The notes under the pieces: model-generated
Told to the model about the DNA's origin: nothing
The model's input: the letters and a program-made list of their open reading frames with translations, nothing else
The model's database searches: none
Position numbers and translations under genes: made by a program
Assembly: GCF_026968045.1 (NCBI RefSeq)
Contig: NZ_JAPVBQ010000002.1
Location: 546,933-610,932, forward strand
DNA from: Modestobacter sp. VKM Ac-2977
Lineage (GTDB): Bacteria > Actinomycetota > Actinomycetes > Mycobacteriales > Geodermatophilaceae
Length of the DNA stretch: 64,000 nt
Direction of reading: 5' to 3'
Part shown: in pieces, positions 35,288 to 44,093 of the stretch
Numbering within the stretch: the first letter of the stretch is position 1
Layout: the number at the start of each line of letters is the position of its first letter

Positions 35288-36628
35288 TCAGCGTCCCCGA
35301 CCAGCCGTCGCAGCGGGGCGGCCCAGGACGTCGCCCCTGGAGGCGGTGATGGCGCGCAGGGCTTCGCCCAGCGTGGCGACGTCGGCCAGTGGAGTGGCCG
35401 AGCTGCAGCTCACGCGCACCGCGCCCGGCAGCCGGTCGGCCCGGTTGACCCGCGCGTCGTCGTGGAACTGCTGCACCTCGCTCGGGGTGAGCCCGAACAG
35501 CCGGCTGAGGTAGGGGTGGGCGCAGAAGCACCCGCTGCGGACCCCGATGCCGTGCTCGCGGGACAACCGGTCCGCGACCTCCCCGTGGGGCATCCCGTGG
35601 ATGACGAAGGCGGCCACGGGGAGACGGTCGCCGGACGTGGGGCCCAGGCGACGCAGTCCAGGAACGGTGGCGAGTTCGTCGTCCAGCGCTCGGACGAGCA
35701 GGTCCTCGTGGAGGCGGTTCCGGGCTCCCCCGGCGAGCAGTTCCTCCGCGGCGGCGGCGAGGGCCACGACGCCGACGACGTTGGGCGTGCCCGCGTCGTC
35801 CCGGTCGGGGGTGTCGGCCCAGATGACCTCCTCGTGCGAGACCGCCTTCACCGCCCCGCCCCCGACGAGGAAGGGCTCGCCGTCGGCGAGCAGCCGACGG
35901 TCGACGACCAGGCCGCTCGCGCCGAAGGGCGCGAACATCTTGTGACCGGACCACGCGAGCACGTCGATGCCCAGCGCGGCCATGTCCACCGGGCGGTGCG
36001 GCACCAGCTGCGCCCCGTCGACCACCACCAGGACACCGCGGTCCCGGGCCGCCGCGGCGATCGCGGCGAGATCGGGCATCCAGCCGGTGACATTGGACGC
36101 CCCGGACACCGCCAGCACGCGCGGCGTGGGCCGCTCGTCGAGGGCGGCGACCACGGCGGCGACGTCGTAGGTCCCAGACCGGTCGACGTCGACGACCCGT
36201 ACCTGCGCATGCCGCTGCCAGGGCAGCAGGTTGGCATGGTGCTCGACCGCAGTGGTGACGACGATGTCGTCCCGGGTCAGACCCAGCCGGAAGGCGATCT
36301 GATTGAGCCCCTCGGTGGTGTTCCTCGGGAACAGACCCACGTGCGTCGCCGGGTCGGCGCCCACGAACCGGACGATCGTCTCGCGGGCCTGCTCGTACCG
36401 GGCGCTGGTGTACTGCGATTTGGCGCCGGCTCCCCGGTGGACGCTGGAGTACCACGGCAGGAACTCCTGCACGGCACGGACGACGCCCGCCGAGGCCGAC
36501 GTGGTGGCCGCGGCGTCGAGGTCGATGTACCGACGCTGCTCGCCGCCGACGGAGATCCGCAGGTCGGCGCCGATGAGGGGGTCCAACTGGGCCAGGTCTC
36601 CCGTTCGGAACAAGGACGTCATTGCCAT
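35288..36628 (-). CDS. Class V aminotransferase (cysteine desulfurase-like)
   Basis: A 446-residue PLP enzyme of the SufS/CsdA-like group. It has YIDLDAAATTSAS at the start, NTTEGLNQIAFRLG, TAVEHHANLLPWQ, VVDGAQLVPHRPVD, and the PLP lysine in SGHKMFAPFGASG. A cysteine pair in GVRSGCFCAHPYLSR sits where SufS has its active-site Cys loop. It could release sulfur from cysteine or act on another amino acid; no Fe-S genes are nearby. GGGAG precedes ATG 36628. It is divergent from the SpoIIE-type phosphatase gene. Confidence 0.88.
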   Translation of the reverse strand: MAMTSLFRTGDLAQLDPLIGADLRISVGGEQRRYIDLDAAATTSASAGVVRAVQEFLPWYSSVHRGAGAKSQYTSARYEQARETIVRFVGADPATHVGLFPRNTTEGLNQIAFRLGLTRDDIVVTTAVEHHANLLPWQRHAQVRVVDVDRSGTYDVAAVVAALDERPTPRVLAVSGASNVTGWMPDLAAIAAAARDRGVLVVVDGAQLVPHRPVDMAALGIDVLAWSGHKMFAPFGASGLVVDRRLLADGEPFLVGGGAVKAVSHEEVIWADTPDRDDAGTPNVVGVVALAAAAEELLAGGARNRLHEDLLVRALDDELATVPGLRRLGPTSGDRLPVAAFVIHGMPHGEVADRLSREHGIGVRSGCFCAHPYLSRLFGLTPSEVQQFHDDARVNRADRLPGAVRVSCSSATPLADVATLGEALRAITASRGDVLGRPAATAGRGR

Positions 36629-36836
36629 CGAGCTCCCGTCGTGACCGGTCACCATCCGGGTGACCGCTCGGGAGCCTCCCACCGCAGATCTCCGACGACG
36701 GACAACGACACCGCACATCCGGTCATCCGGCCGCTGGGAGGCCCGACGGGCGGACACGCTCCTCGAACACTCCGCGCCTGAGTGCTCGTTCGGTGTGGCA
36801 GGGGTCGGCACGTCTCCTGCTGGGCAGTGCTCCCCG

Positions 36837-38042
36837 GTGACCTCCTCTGACGGACCGGTGGCCGCGGACCCGCTCCGGTCCCTGCTGCGCGAGATCCACC
36901 TGCTGGCACCGGACCAGCTGTCCGCCGCCGTCGCATCGCACGGACGAGGGCTGGGTTCCCGGGAGACAGTGGTCTACCTCGCGGACTACGAGCAGCTGCT
37001 GCTGCAGCCGCTGCGCGGCGAGGGTGTCCCGGTGCGTCAGGAACTCCGCGTGGACGGCTCGCTGGGTGGGCGGGCGTTCCGCCGCGTGGAGGTCCTGACG
37101 TCGCCGGCGCACACCCGGGCGCACCGCCTCTGGGTGCCGTTGCTCGACGGGGTCGAGCGGCTGGGCGTCGTGGAGTTCGTCGTCGACCAGGTGACCCCGG
37201 AGCTGCAGGAACAGCTGCTGGCCTACGTCGGGCTGATCGCCGAGCTGATCGTGGTCAACGACGCCTACACCGACATCTTCGCCCAGCTGCGCCGGCGCAA
37301 GACCATGAGCCTGGCCGCCGAGATCCAGTGGGACCTCCTGCCACCGCTCACCTTCGCCTCCGATCGGGTGGTGGTCGCCGGCGCCCTGGAGCCCGCCTAC
37401 GACATCGGCGGGGACACCTTCGACTACGCGGTCAACGGGCCCACCGTCGACCTGCTGGTGCTCGACGCCGTCGGTCACGGGTTGCCCGCGGCCCTGCTGG
37501 CCTCGGCCGCCGTCGGCGCCTACCGCCATGCCCGCCGGGACATGCGTGACCTCCCGGACGTCGCCGCCGCGATGAACGAGGTGATCGCCGGCCAGTTCAC
37601 CGACAGCCGCTTCGCCACCGCCGCGATCGCCCGCCTGCACCTGGACACCGGTCAGCTGCGCTGGGTCAACGCCGGGCACCCCGACCCGCTCATCGTGCGC
37701 GACGGCGTCCTGCTGCACCCCGGTCCCTGCAAGCCGCACCCGCCGCTGGGACTGCAGGTGCGGAAGCCGGACGTGTGCGAGGTCCAGCTGCACGTCGGCG
37801 ACCGCGTCGTCCTGTACACCGACGGCATCGTGGAGGCCCGTTCACCCGAGGGTGAGTTCTTCGGTGAGGAACGGCTGGCCGACTTCGTCCACCGTGGCGC
37901 CGCCGAGGGCGACTCCGCGCCGGAGACCCTCCGGCGGCTGGTCCGCCGCGTGCTCGACCACCAGGCCGACCACCTGCAGGACGACGCCAGCATCGTGCTG
38001 TTGGAGTGGCGCACCGGCGCCGAGCGCCGCCTCGTCATCTGA
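36837..38042 (+). CDS. PP2C/SpoIIE-type serine phosphatase (RsbU-like)
   Basis: A 401-residue phosphatase. Residues ~20-165 form a GAF-like sensor region (LGGRAFRRVEVL, LWVPLLDGVERLGVVEFVV). Residues ~180-390 are the SpoIIE/PPM domain, with the metal motifs AYDIGGDTFDY, LDAVGHGLPAALL, YTDGIVEARSP and DDASIVLLEW. It probably dephosphorylates an anti-sigma-factor antagonist in a partner-switching stress pathway. GTG 36837 begins the conserved region. No anti-sigma or STAS gene is adjacent, so its partners lie elsewhere. Confidence 0.9.
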   Translation: MTSSDGPVAADPLRSLLREIHLLAPDQLSAAVASHGRGLGSRETVVYLADYEQLLLQPLRGEGVPVRQELRVDGSLGGRAFRRVEVLTSPAHTRAHRLWVPLLDGVERLGVVEFVVDQVTPELQEQLLAYVGLIAELIVVNDAYTDIFAQLRRRKTMSLAAEIQWDLLPPLTFASDRVVVAGALEPAYDIGGDTFDYAVNGPTVDLLVLDAVGHGLPAALLASAAVGAYRHARRDMRDLPDVAAAMNEVIAGQFTDSRFATAAIARLHLDTGQLRWVNAGHPDPLIVRDGVLLHPGPCKPHPPLGLQVRKPDVCEVQLHVGDRVVLYTDGIVEARSPEGEFFGEERLADFVHRGAAEGDSAPETLRRLVRRVLDHQADHLQDDASIVLLEWRTGAERRLVI

Positions 38043-38132
38043 CCGGCGCCGGGCCCGCGTCGTCCCCGGCGATTCCGGCGGCAGCCACCACCGGCTGTCG
38101 TGCCAGCCACCTCGCCCTGACCCGTCGCCGGC

Positions 38133-38831
38133 TCAGCTCGCGATCAGCACGAAGAAGATGAAGCTCACGAACGACGTGCGGCCTTCGAACCCTGGCGGCA
38201 GCAGCTCCGCTGGGGTGTCCGGCGACCACGGCGGTTCGCTGACGACGGCGACCTGGAAGCCCGCGTCCGAGAAGGCATCCGTCATGGCGTGCAGCGGCCG
38301 GTGCCAGTACGTCAGCACAGCCGGCTGGCCACTGAAGGTGTACTCGTCCGTCCACTCGGTGACGGCGAAGTAGTCGGCCTGGGGGTTCAGCATCTTGTAG
38401 AGCAGCGGATGGTTGACCGACAGCACGAGTCGGCCACCTGGCCGCAGGACTCGATGCAGCTCGGACAGCGGTGCGGACCAGTCACGCAGGTAGTGCAGGA
38501 CGAGCGACGCGGTCACGTCGTCGAAGCCGCCGTCGGCGAAGGGAAGTGGTGCTGCCAGGTCGGCGACGAGCACGTCGGCGTCCGCGCCGAGCCGCTCCTT
38601 CGCCAGCGCGACCATGACCGCGCTCGAGTCGAAGCCGGTCACGACAGCACCCCGGGCACGCAGCTCCGCAGCGAGCGGCCCGGAGCCGCACCCGGCATCG
38701 AGGATGCGGCGACCGCGTACGTCGCCGGCGAGGTCCAGCATCGCCGGTCGCTCGTAGTGGGCGTTGATGAGGTTGACCTCGTTCTCCGCCGAGTACGCCG
38801 CACCGAAACCGTCGTAGTCGTTGACCTGCAC
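38133..38831 (-). CDS. Class I SAM-dependent methyltransferase
   Basis: A 232-residue methyltransferase with motif I ILDAGCGSGPLAAELRARGA, the acidic SAM-binding residue in VTGFDSSAVMV, VADLAAPLPFADGGFDDV, and LRPGGRLVLSVNHP. The N-terminal YDGFGAAYSAENEVNLINAH matches a widespread actinobacterial group with small-molecule substrates. The substrate is unknown. The C-terminal FVSFIFFVL is hydrophobic but too short to anchor it firmly. It converges with the phosphatase gene. Confidence 0.89.
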   Translation of the reverse strand: MQVNDYDGFGAAYSAENEVNLINAHYERPAMLDLAGDVRGRRILDAGCGSGPLAAELRARGAVVTGFDSSAVMVALAKERLGADADVLVADLAAPLPFADGGFDDVTASLVLHYLRDWSAPLSELHRVLRPGGRLVLSVNHPLLYKMLNPQADYFAVTEWTDEYTFSGQPAVLTYWHRPLHAMTDAFSDAGFQVAVVSEPPWSPDTPAELLPPGFEGRTSFVSFIFFVLIAS

Positions 38832-38949
38832 GTGGGGCCTCGTCTCCGGTGACCGATCGAGCGGTCAACCTAGCCGAGACACCCCTGCCACCTGATCTGC
38901 TCGCTCGGTACGAGCGACCCGGTCGGAACGCGCCGCCGGCGCCGCAGCG

Positions 38950-39618
38950 TCAGGGGCGCGGCACGGCCCCCAACAGCATGGTCCCGATCGCCAGCGTGAG
39001 GGAGTCCTCCAGTTCCAGGTGCAGGACGGCGAGCGCCGGTTCGGCCTCGTAGGCGGCGCGGACGCCGGGTGGCGGTGAGCTGTAGGGCGCCAGGGCGCCG
39101 GCCAGGACCAGCGCCTGGAAGCAGAACGTCTCGGCCGCGGCGCCGAGCTCCGGCACGTACCGGCGCAGGAGGTCGGCCGTGGCGGTGAGCCGGGCCAGGG
39201 CCCCGCGCTTGTGGCGCGTGACGACCTCGACGGTGACGTTGCGCTCCAGGACGCCGCCCTGCGCCCCCACCAGGTCGCACAGCACCCGGTTCCCCGCCAG
39301 GGAGCGGGCGAGCACCGCGGACAGCTGCTCGGCCCGCGGCACCAGCGGCAGACCCGTGTCGACCCTGGTCGCCAGGTCGTCGGTGAGCTCGGCGAGCCAG
39401 TCCTCCAGCGCGGCGTCCATCAGCTCGAGGAGCACGCCCTCACGAGAGTCGAAGTACCGCAGCACGTTGGACTTCGCCAGGCCCACGCGGCGGCTGAGCT
39501 CGTTGAGGGTGATGTCGGCCAGCGGCATCTCGTCGAGCATGGCGGCCGCCGTGTCGAGGATCGCCCGGCGCCGGATCTCGCGCTGCTCCTCGCTGCGGGC
39601 CCGATGGAAGCTCACCAC
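38950..39618 (-). CDS. TetR family regulator
   Basis: A 222-residue repressor with the helix-turn-helix at residues ~20-65 (ILDTAAAMLDEMPLADITLN, GLAKSNVLRYFDSREGVLLE) and a helical sensor domain. It is divergent from the SDR gene at 39720. The 101-bp gap holds three copies of one operator, so it almost certainly represses both genes and is induced by an SDR substrate or product. Length is normal and the start ATG/GTG leaves the domain intact. Confidence 0.92.
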   Translation of the reverse strand: MVSFHRARSEEQREIRRRAILDTAAAMLDEMPLADITLNELSRRVGLAKSNVLRYFDSREGVLLELMDAALEDWLAELTDDLATRVDTGLPLVPRAEQLSAVLARSLAGNRVLCDLVGAQGGVLERNVTVEVVTRHKRGALARLTATADLLRRYVPELGAAAETFCFQALVLAGALAPYSSPPPGVRAAYEAEPALAVLHLELEDSLTLAIGTMLLGAVPRP

Positions 39619-39636
39619 GCAACCCTAGCACCTTGC

Positions 39637-39704
39637 AGACCACCGGTCTGTTGACAGGAGACCGGTGGTCTCTTAACGTCCTGAAGGCAACAGACCGCTG
39701 GTCT
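39637..39704. promoter_or_regulatory. Three-site TetR operator array and SDR promoter
   Basis: The inverted repeat AGACC-N3-GGTCT occurs three times: 39637-39649 (ACC centre), 39659-39671 (GGT) and 39692-39704 (GCT). Centres are 22 and 33 bp apart, two and three helical turns, so all sites face the same side of the DNA. TTGACA (39651-39656) lies between the first two sites and TTAACG (39674-39679) follows the second, giving a 17-bp spaced promoter for the SDR gene that bound repressors would cover. Confidence 0.85.
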
Positions 39705-39719
39705 CTTCAGGAGGACGTC

Positions 39720-40622
39720 ATGAGCACACACTGGACAGCACGAGACATCCCCGACCAGCACGGCCGGGTGGCCGTCGTGACCGGCGCCAACACCGGCCTG
39801 GGCTTCGAGACCGCCAAGGCCCTCGCCGAGCGCGGCGCCGCCGTGGTGCTCGCCGTACGGGACGTCGCCAAGGGCCAGCAGGCGGCAGCCCACATGACCG
39901 GCGACGTCACCGTGCAAGAGCTCGACCTGACGTCGCTGGACTCGGTCCACGCGGCCGCGGCCGCGCTGCGCGAGGCGCACCCGCAGATCGACCTTCTCAT
40001 CAACAACGCCGGGGTGATGTACACGCCGAAGCAGACGACCCAGGACGGTTTCGAGCGGCAGTTCGGCACCAACCACCTGGGCCACTTCGCACTCACGCAG
40101 CTGCTGCTCGACCGACTGCTGCCCGTGCCCGGTTCGCGCGTGGTGACCGTCAGCAGCGTGGGCCACCGCATCCGCGCGGCGATCCACTTCGACGACCTGC
40201 AGTGGGAGCGCTCGTACTCCCGAGCCGGCGCGTACGGGCAGTCCAAGCTCGCCAACCTCATGTTCACCTACGAGCTGCAGCGTCGGCTCACGGCCCGCGG
40301 CGCGACCACCGTCGCGGCGGCCGCACACCCGGGAGTGTCGAACACCGAACTCGTGCGCAACTCCCCGACCCTGGTCCGGGCGCCGATGGACCGGCTGGCT
40401 CCGCTCCTCACCCAGCCGGCCGCGATGGGCGCCCTGCCGACGCTGCGGGCCGCGACCGACCCGGCCGTCCTGGGCGGGCAGTACTACGGTCCCGGCGGCC
40501 GCGGCGAGGTGCGCGGACACCCGCGGCTCGTCACGTCCAGCCCGGAGTCCTACGACCTCGCGGTCCAGCAGCGGCTGTGGGCCGTCTCGGAGGACCTCAC
40601 GGGCGTGACGTTCGGTGTCTGA
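39720..40622 (+). CDS. SDR family oxidoreductase (retinol dehydrogenase-like)
   Basis: A 300-residue short-chain dehydrogenase with VAVVTGANTGLGFETAKALA, LLINNAGVM, the catalytic Ser-Tyr-Lys in VSSVGHR and AYGQSKLANLMFTYEL, and HPGVSNTEL. It resembles the extended retinol-dehydrogenase/WWOX-like group acting on lipophilic alcohols or carbonyls. ATG 39720 follows CAGGAGGAC. Expression is controlled by the TetR operator array. The downstream methyltransferase gene starts within its last codons, so both are probably induced together. Confidence 0.92.
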   Translation: MSTHWTARDIPDQHGRVAVVTGANTGLGFETAKALAERGAAVVLAVRDVAKGQQAAAHMTGDVTVQELDLTSLDSVHAAAAALREAHPQIDLLINNAGVMYTPKQTTQDGFERQFGTNHLGHFALTQLLLDRLLPVPGSRVVTVSSVGHRIRAAIHFDDLQWERSYSRAGAYGQSKLANLMFTYELQRRLTARGATTVAAAAHPGVSNTELVRNSPTLVRAPMDRLAPLLTQPAAMGALPTLRAATDPAVLGGQYYGPGGRGEVRGHPRLVTSSPESYDLAVQQRLWAVSEDLTGVTFGV

Positions 40623-41352
40623 GCACCCCTCGTCGACGAGGTGCCTCGACCTGTCGATCCCGCGCGAGTTCCTCCGGGCGCCCATGACGACCGGTGCTGT
40701 CGCGGCCAGCGGGAGAGCGCTGACGCGCACTGCGGTCGCGCCGGTCCCGACGGGCGCGGACGTCGTCGTCGTCGAGCTCGGTCCTGGCACCGGGGTGATG
40801 ACGAGGTCCATCGAGGAGCGGCTGGCTGGACGGGGCCGACAGCTGGCGCTCGAGGTCAACGCACGGCTGGCCTCGTCCCTGTTCGCCCGGCACCCAGCAG
40901 TCGAGGTGGTCCAGGCGGATGCTGCCGACCTCGGCACGGTGCTCTCCGAACGCGGCATCGCGCACGCCGACGTCATCGTCAGTGGCCTGCCGTGGGCCGC
41001 CTTCGGACCGCAGCAGCAGGAGCTGCTGCTCGACGCGGTGCTCACCGGTCTGTCGTCCGATGGCGTGTTCACGACGTTCGCCTACGTCCACAGCCGGTGG
41101 ACGCCGGCCGCCCGACGGTTCCGCCGGGAACTGGAGGCCCGCTTCGACGAGGTCGTCGTCGGCCGCACCGTGTGGCGGAACCTCCCGCCGGCCCTCGTCT
41201 ACCACGCACGTCGGCCCGTCGCTGTGCTCGAGCCCTCGGCTGCGTCGTGGCACCCCAGCTCAGCGCCGTGGTCGGGGCGCGATCAGCCGATGACCCGCTC
41301 GGCGTGCCGTAGGTCCCGGACGAGCTCCTCGCGGCTCTGCCCGTCGACGTGA
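40615..41352 (+). CDS. Phospholipid/rRNA-type SAM methyltransferase
   Basis: A methyltransferase of the PmtA/rRNA-adenine-dimethylase-like group. It has REFLRAPMTTGAVAASGRAL before the SAM site VVELGPGTGVMTRSIEERL, LEVNARLASSLF, and SGLPWAAFGPQQQELLLDAV. It may methylate phosphatidylethanolamine or a related lipid. GTG 40615 overlaps the SDR stop. The recognisable domain ends near 41,235; the last ~40 residues (to 41352) run antisense through the F420-reductase-like gene, look random, and suggest a lost stop codon. Confidence 0.82.
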   Translation: MSEHPSSTRCLDLSIPREFLRAPMTTGAVAASGRALTRTAVAPVPTGADVVVVELGPGTGVMTRSIEERLAGRGRQLALEVNARLASSLFARHPAVEVVQADAADLGTVLSERGIAHADVIVSGLPWAAFGPQQQELLLDAVLTGLSSDGVFTTFAYVHSRWTPAARRFRRELEARFDEVVVGRTVWRNLPPALVYHARRPVAVLEPSAASWHPSSAPWSGRDQPMTRSACRRSRTSSSRLCPST

Positions 41353-41975
41353 TGGCGCCACATCGGCGTTCCCGGGGCGCTGCGCCATGACTCGCTCAGT
41401 GGGCTGTTGTCGACCGCATCGAACCCGAGGTCGTCGTACAAGCGGGTGACGAGCTCGACGGCGTCCGGGAAGTCGCTGGAGACGACCAACGCCTTCCGGT
41501 CGGGCGCACCGGCCGGCCTGGCCAGCCGGAGGAGGCCAGGCAGCCTGTCGCTCGGGACACGGATCGGATGGCGCTCGTGGAACTGGACGTGCGTGAAGGC
41601 CTTCACGACCTTCGACGCGGGCAGTTGCTCCTGGCGCAGCTCGTGGATCGTCCTGCGGCCGAGATCGACCTCCGGGATGTGCCCGTCACGCCAGACCATG
41701 TAGTTGTTGTTGTCGATCACGACCTTCCCCCGGAGCTCCTCGACCGGTAGCCGGGCGCCGGGCGCGTACGGGAACGCGGTGACCGCGAGGTCGGCCGCCG
41801 CCGCGGCCTCCGCTGCGTGCGCAGCCCGTGCTCGTGGGCCCAGCTCGCTGATCAGGTCGGTGAGCGACTCGGGTCCTCGCGAGTTCGCGATCACGACGTC
41901 GTAGCCGGCCGCGATCGACGCGCGGGCGAGGGTGCTCCCTGCCTGCCCGGCGCCGAGGATGCCGATGGTCGTCAT
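41283..41975 (-). CDS. NADPH-dependent F420 reductase-like protein
   Basis: A 230-residue Rossmann-fold protein with TIGILGAGQAGSTLARASIA, the coenzyme segment IANSRGPESL, and KVVIDNNNYMVWRDG, typical of the F420H2:NADP+ oxidoreductase/NAD-binding-2 family. It may transfer hydride between F420 and NADP or act on another carbonyl. Homologues are common next to stress SDRs. ATG 41975 removes a Pro-rich leader present in a longer reading. It lies downstream of another SDR on the same strand. Confidence 0.88.
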   Translation of the reverse strand: MTTIGILGAGQAGSTLARASIAAGYDVVIANSRGPESLTDLISELGPRARAAHAAEAAAAADLAVTAFPYAPGARLPVEELRGKVVIDNNNYMVWRDGHIPEVDLGRRTIHELRQEQLPASKVVKAFTHVQFHERHPIRVPSDRLPGLLRLARPAGAPDRKALVVSSDFPDAVELVTRLYDDLGFDAVDNSPLSESWRSAPGTPMWRHHVDGQSREELVRDLRHAERVIG

Positions 41976-42069
41976 GGTCGGAGCTGCTCGCGTCGTGGGC
42001 GGCCCCGGCCTTGCCACCTCGCGAGGCGCTCGTCGACCTCGGGCATCGCTGGGAGGCCCTCGCAGGTGC

Positions 42070-42753
42070 TCACCAGGGCAGTTCCCCTGCCTCGTCCTGG
42101 AGAGTTCCCGTCGGGCCGTCGGGGCCGAGGGTGGCCAGCCGCACGACGACCCGGGCGCTCTCCTCGACCGGTCGCCCGATCCCGAAGGCCGCGGTCATGT
42201 TGGTCGCGGTGGTGCCCGGCTCGAGGGCGTTGAACGTGATGCCCGGGTGCGCCTTGGCGTACTGGACCGCCAGCATGGTGGCTGCTGCCTTGGACGCCGA
42301 GTACAGCGCGAGCGGCAGACCGAACTCCGGGCGCTCGGGGTTGGTCACCGCCCAGAAGGACCCCGCGCTGCTGGAGATGACGACGACGTTCGGGTTCGAC
42401 GACCTGCGGAGCAGGGGCAGGGCCGCCTCCGTGACGCGCACGATCCCCACCGCATTCGTGTCGAAGGACCGCAGCGCCGCGGGGCCGTCGAGCTCGGTCT
42501 CCAGCACGCCCGCGTTGTGGACCAGGACGTCGAGGCGGCCCTCGGCCCCGTCGATCGCCGCCAGTGCGCCGGCCACCGAGGCGTCGTCGGTGACGTCGAG
42601 CTGCACGGATCGCGCACCGATCTCAGCGGCGGCCTTCCCGCCGCGCTCGACGTCCCGGGCGCCGATGTAGACGGTGTGCCCCAGCTCCACGAGCTGTCTG
42701 GCGGTCTCGAACCCGATGCCCTTGTTGGCGCCGGTGATCAGGGTGACGGTCAT
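42070..42753 (-). CDS. SDR family oxidoreductase
   Basis: A 227-residue classical SDR: TLITGANKGIGFETARQLVE, VLVHNAG, the catalytic ISSSAGSF and YSASKAAATMLAVQY, and ALEPGTTATNM. It resembles carbonyl-reductase-like SDRs of actinobacteria. It is divergent from the XRE regulator at 42893 with a 139-bp gap, the same layout as at 1,129-2,836. Length is short but complete. Substrate unknown; the regulator neighbour suggests induction by a lipophilic electrophile or xenobiotic, which is inference. Confidence 0.92.
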   Translation of the reverse strand: MTVTLITGANKGIGFETARQLVELGHTVYIGARDVERGGKAAAEIGARSVQLDVTDDASVAGALAAIDGAEGRLDVLVHNAGVLETELDGPAALRSFDTNAVGIVRVTEAALPLLRRSSNPNVVVISSSAGSFWAVTNPERPEFGLPLALYSASKAAATMLAVQYAKAHPGITFNALEPGTTATNMTAAFGIGRPVEESARVVVRLATLGPDGPTGTLQDEAGELPW

Positions 42754-42892
42754 GGCGTCCTCTCGAAGTACTCCCCCCCGAAGGGGCCGTTGCGGACGCT
42801 ATGGACCGGGACGGGAGTCACCCAGAGCCCTCTGCAGCCTGGGGTCTGACAGAGCCCCCGCTGATCGCTGCCAGCGGCCTAGGGTCGCGGGC

Positions 42893-43750
42893 GTGGACGA
42901 GTCGGCGAATCCGCTCGGGTCCTTCTTGCGGGCCAGGCGCGAACTGGTGACGCCCCAGCAGGCGGGCATCCCTGACGGCGGGGTCCGGCGGACGCCGGGG
43001 CTGCGGCGGGAGGAGGTCGCCCTGCTCGCCGGCATCAGCGCCGACTACTACCTCCGGCTGGAACGGGGCCGTGACCGGCACCCGTCCCTGCAGGTGCTGG
43101 AGTCGATCGCCCGGGTGCTGCAGCTCGACGACGACCACTTCGCCCACCTGCTGACGCTGGTCGCCGAGGTCCCCCGGCAGCGGAGGCGCAGGCCGCGCAA
43201 GGAGACCCCGCCGGCGGGAGTGCTCAAGCTCCTGGACTCCCTCGTGCAGCCGGCCTTCATCGAGGACCGCTACTTCGACATCCTGGCCGCGAACCGCATG
43301 GCGACCGCCCTCTCCCCCGGCCTCGCCGTCGGTGGCAACCAGCTGCGCGACCTGTTCCTGGACCCCGCCCAGCGGGCGCTGTACCCGGAGTGGGAGCAGG
43401 TCACGGAGTGCTTCGTCGCGAACCTCCGTCAGGCCGTCGGCACCGACGGCGACGACCCCCGGTTCATCGAGCTCACCGGCGAGCTGACGCTGGCGAGCCC
43501 GCGGTTCCGGCAGCTGTGGGCCCGGCACGAGGTACGCCGGCAGTGGGGGACGCCGATCCGGCTCGACCACCCCCAGGTCGGGGAGATGACGCTCAACCGG
43601 GAGCGCCTCGCCATCAGCGGCACCGACCACCTGATGCTGGTCGTGTACCACCCGGACGCCGGTTCCGAGGCCGCGGACAAGCTGTCGCTCCTGGCCTCCG
43701 CCGCCCTGCCCACGTCGGCCACCGAGCCCGACGTCGCGCGGCACGGCTGA
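42893..43750 (+). CDS. XRE/MmyB-type transcriptional regulator
   Basis: A 285-residue regulator built like the one at 1997: helix-turn-helix GLRREEVALLAGISADYYLR with RLERGRDRHPSLQVLES, then the MmyB ligand domain (ILAANRMATALSPGL, LFLDPAQRALYPEW, IRLDHPQVGEMTLNRERLAI). GTG 42893 starts immediately before the conserved N terminus. It is divergent from an SDR gene, its probable target. A basic linker (RQRRRRPRKE) separates the domains. Confidence 0.91.
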   Translation: MDESANPLGSFLRARRELVTPQQAGIPDGGVRRTPGLRREEVALLAGISADYYLRLERGRDRHPSLQVLESIARVLQLDDDHFAHLLTLVAEVPRQRRRRPRKETPPAGVLKLLDSLVQPAFIEDRYFDILAANRMATALSPGLAVGGNQLRDLFLDPAQRALYPEWEQVTECFVANLRQAVGTDGDDPRFIELTGELTLASPRFRQLWARHEVRRQWGTPIRLDHPQVGEMTLNRERLAISGTDHLMLVVYHPDAGSEAADKLSLLASAALPTSATEPDVARHG

Positions 43751-43780
43751 CGACGACGCCCGGACCCCGCCGGGTCCAGG

Positions 43781-44093
43781 TCACGTGTCGCGCACGGCAT
43801 CGTGGCTGCTCCACGACGCTCGCGCGAGGTCCACTCGCACGTCGTCGCCGCGGTGCAGCAACGGGGTGGACTCCTCGAGGAAGTGCACGAGTGCCTCGTG
43901 GGCCGCGCCTCTGACCGGCCGCCCCATCGCATCCACCACCCGCCACCACGGCACGTCATGACCGCCGTTGCGCAGGACCTGACCGACGGCGCGCGCCCGT
44001 ACCAGCCGCCTCCGCGACTTCGCCATAGGTCATCACGCGCCCGCTGGGGATCGAGGACACGACGCTCAGCACCCGCTCGGCCACGTCGTTCAT
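43781..44093 (-). pseudogene. Alkyltransferase-like (ATL) protein, frameshifted
   Basis: ATG 44093 starts an ATL domain (MNDVAERVLSVVSSIPSGRV, MTYGEVAEAAGTGAR) that loses frame after ~35 codons within ACGGGCGCGCGCC. The remainder (AVGQVLRNGGHDVPWWRVVD, ending at 43781) is in the next frame. PWWRVV replaces the PCHRV of true methylguanine methyltransferases, marking a non-enzymatic ATL that flags O6-alkylguanine for excision repair. One inserted base in the GC run is enough to explain the break. It overlaps the AlkC-like gene by ATGA, so repair functions are grouped. Confidence 0.85.
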
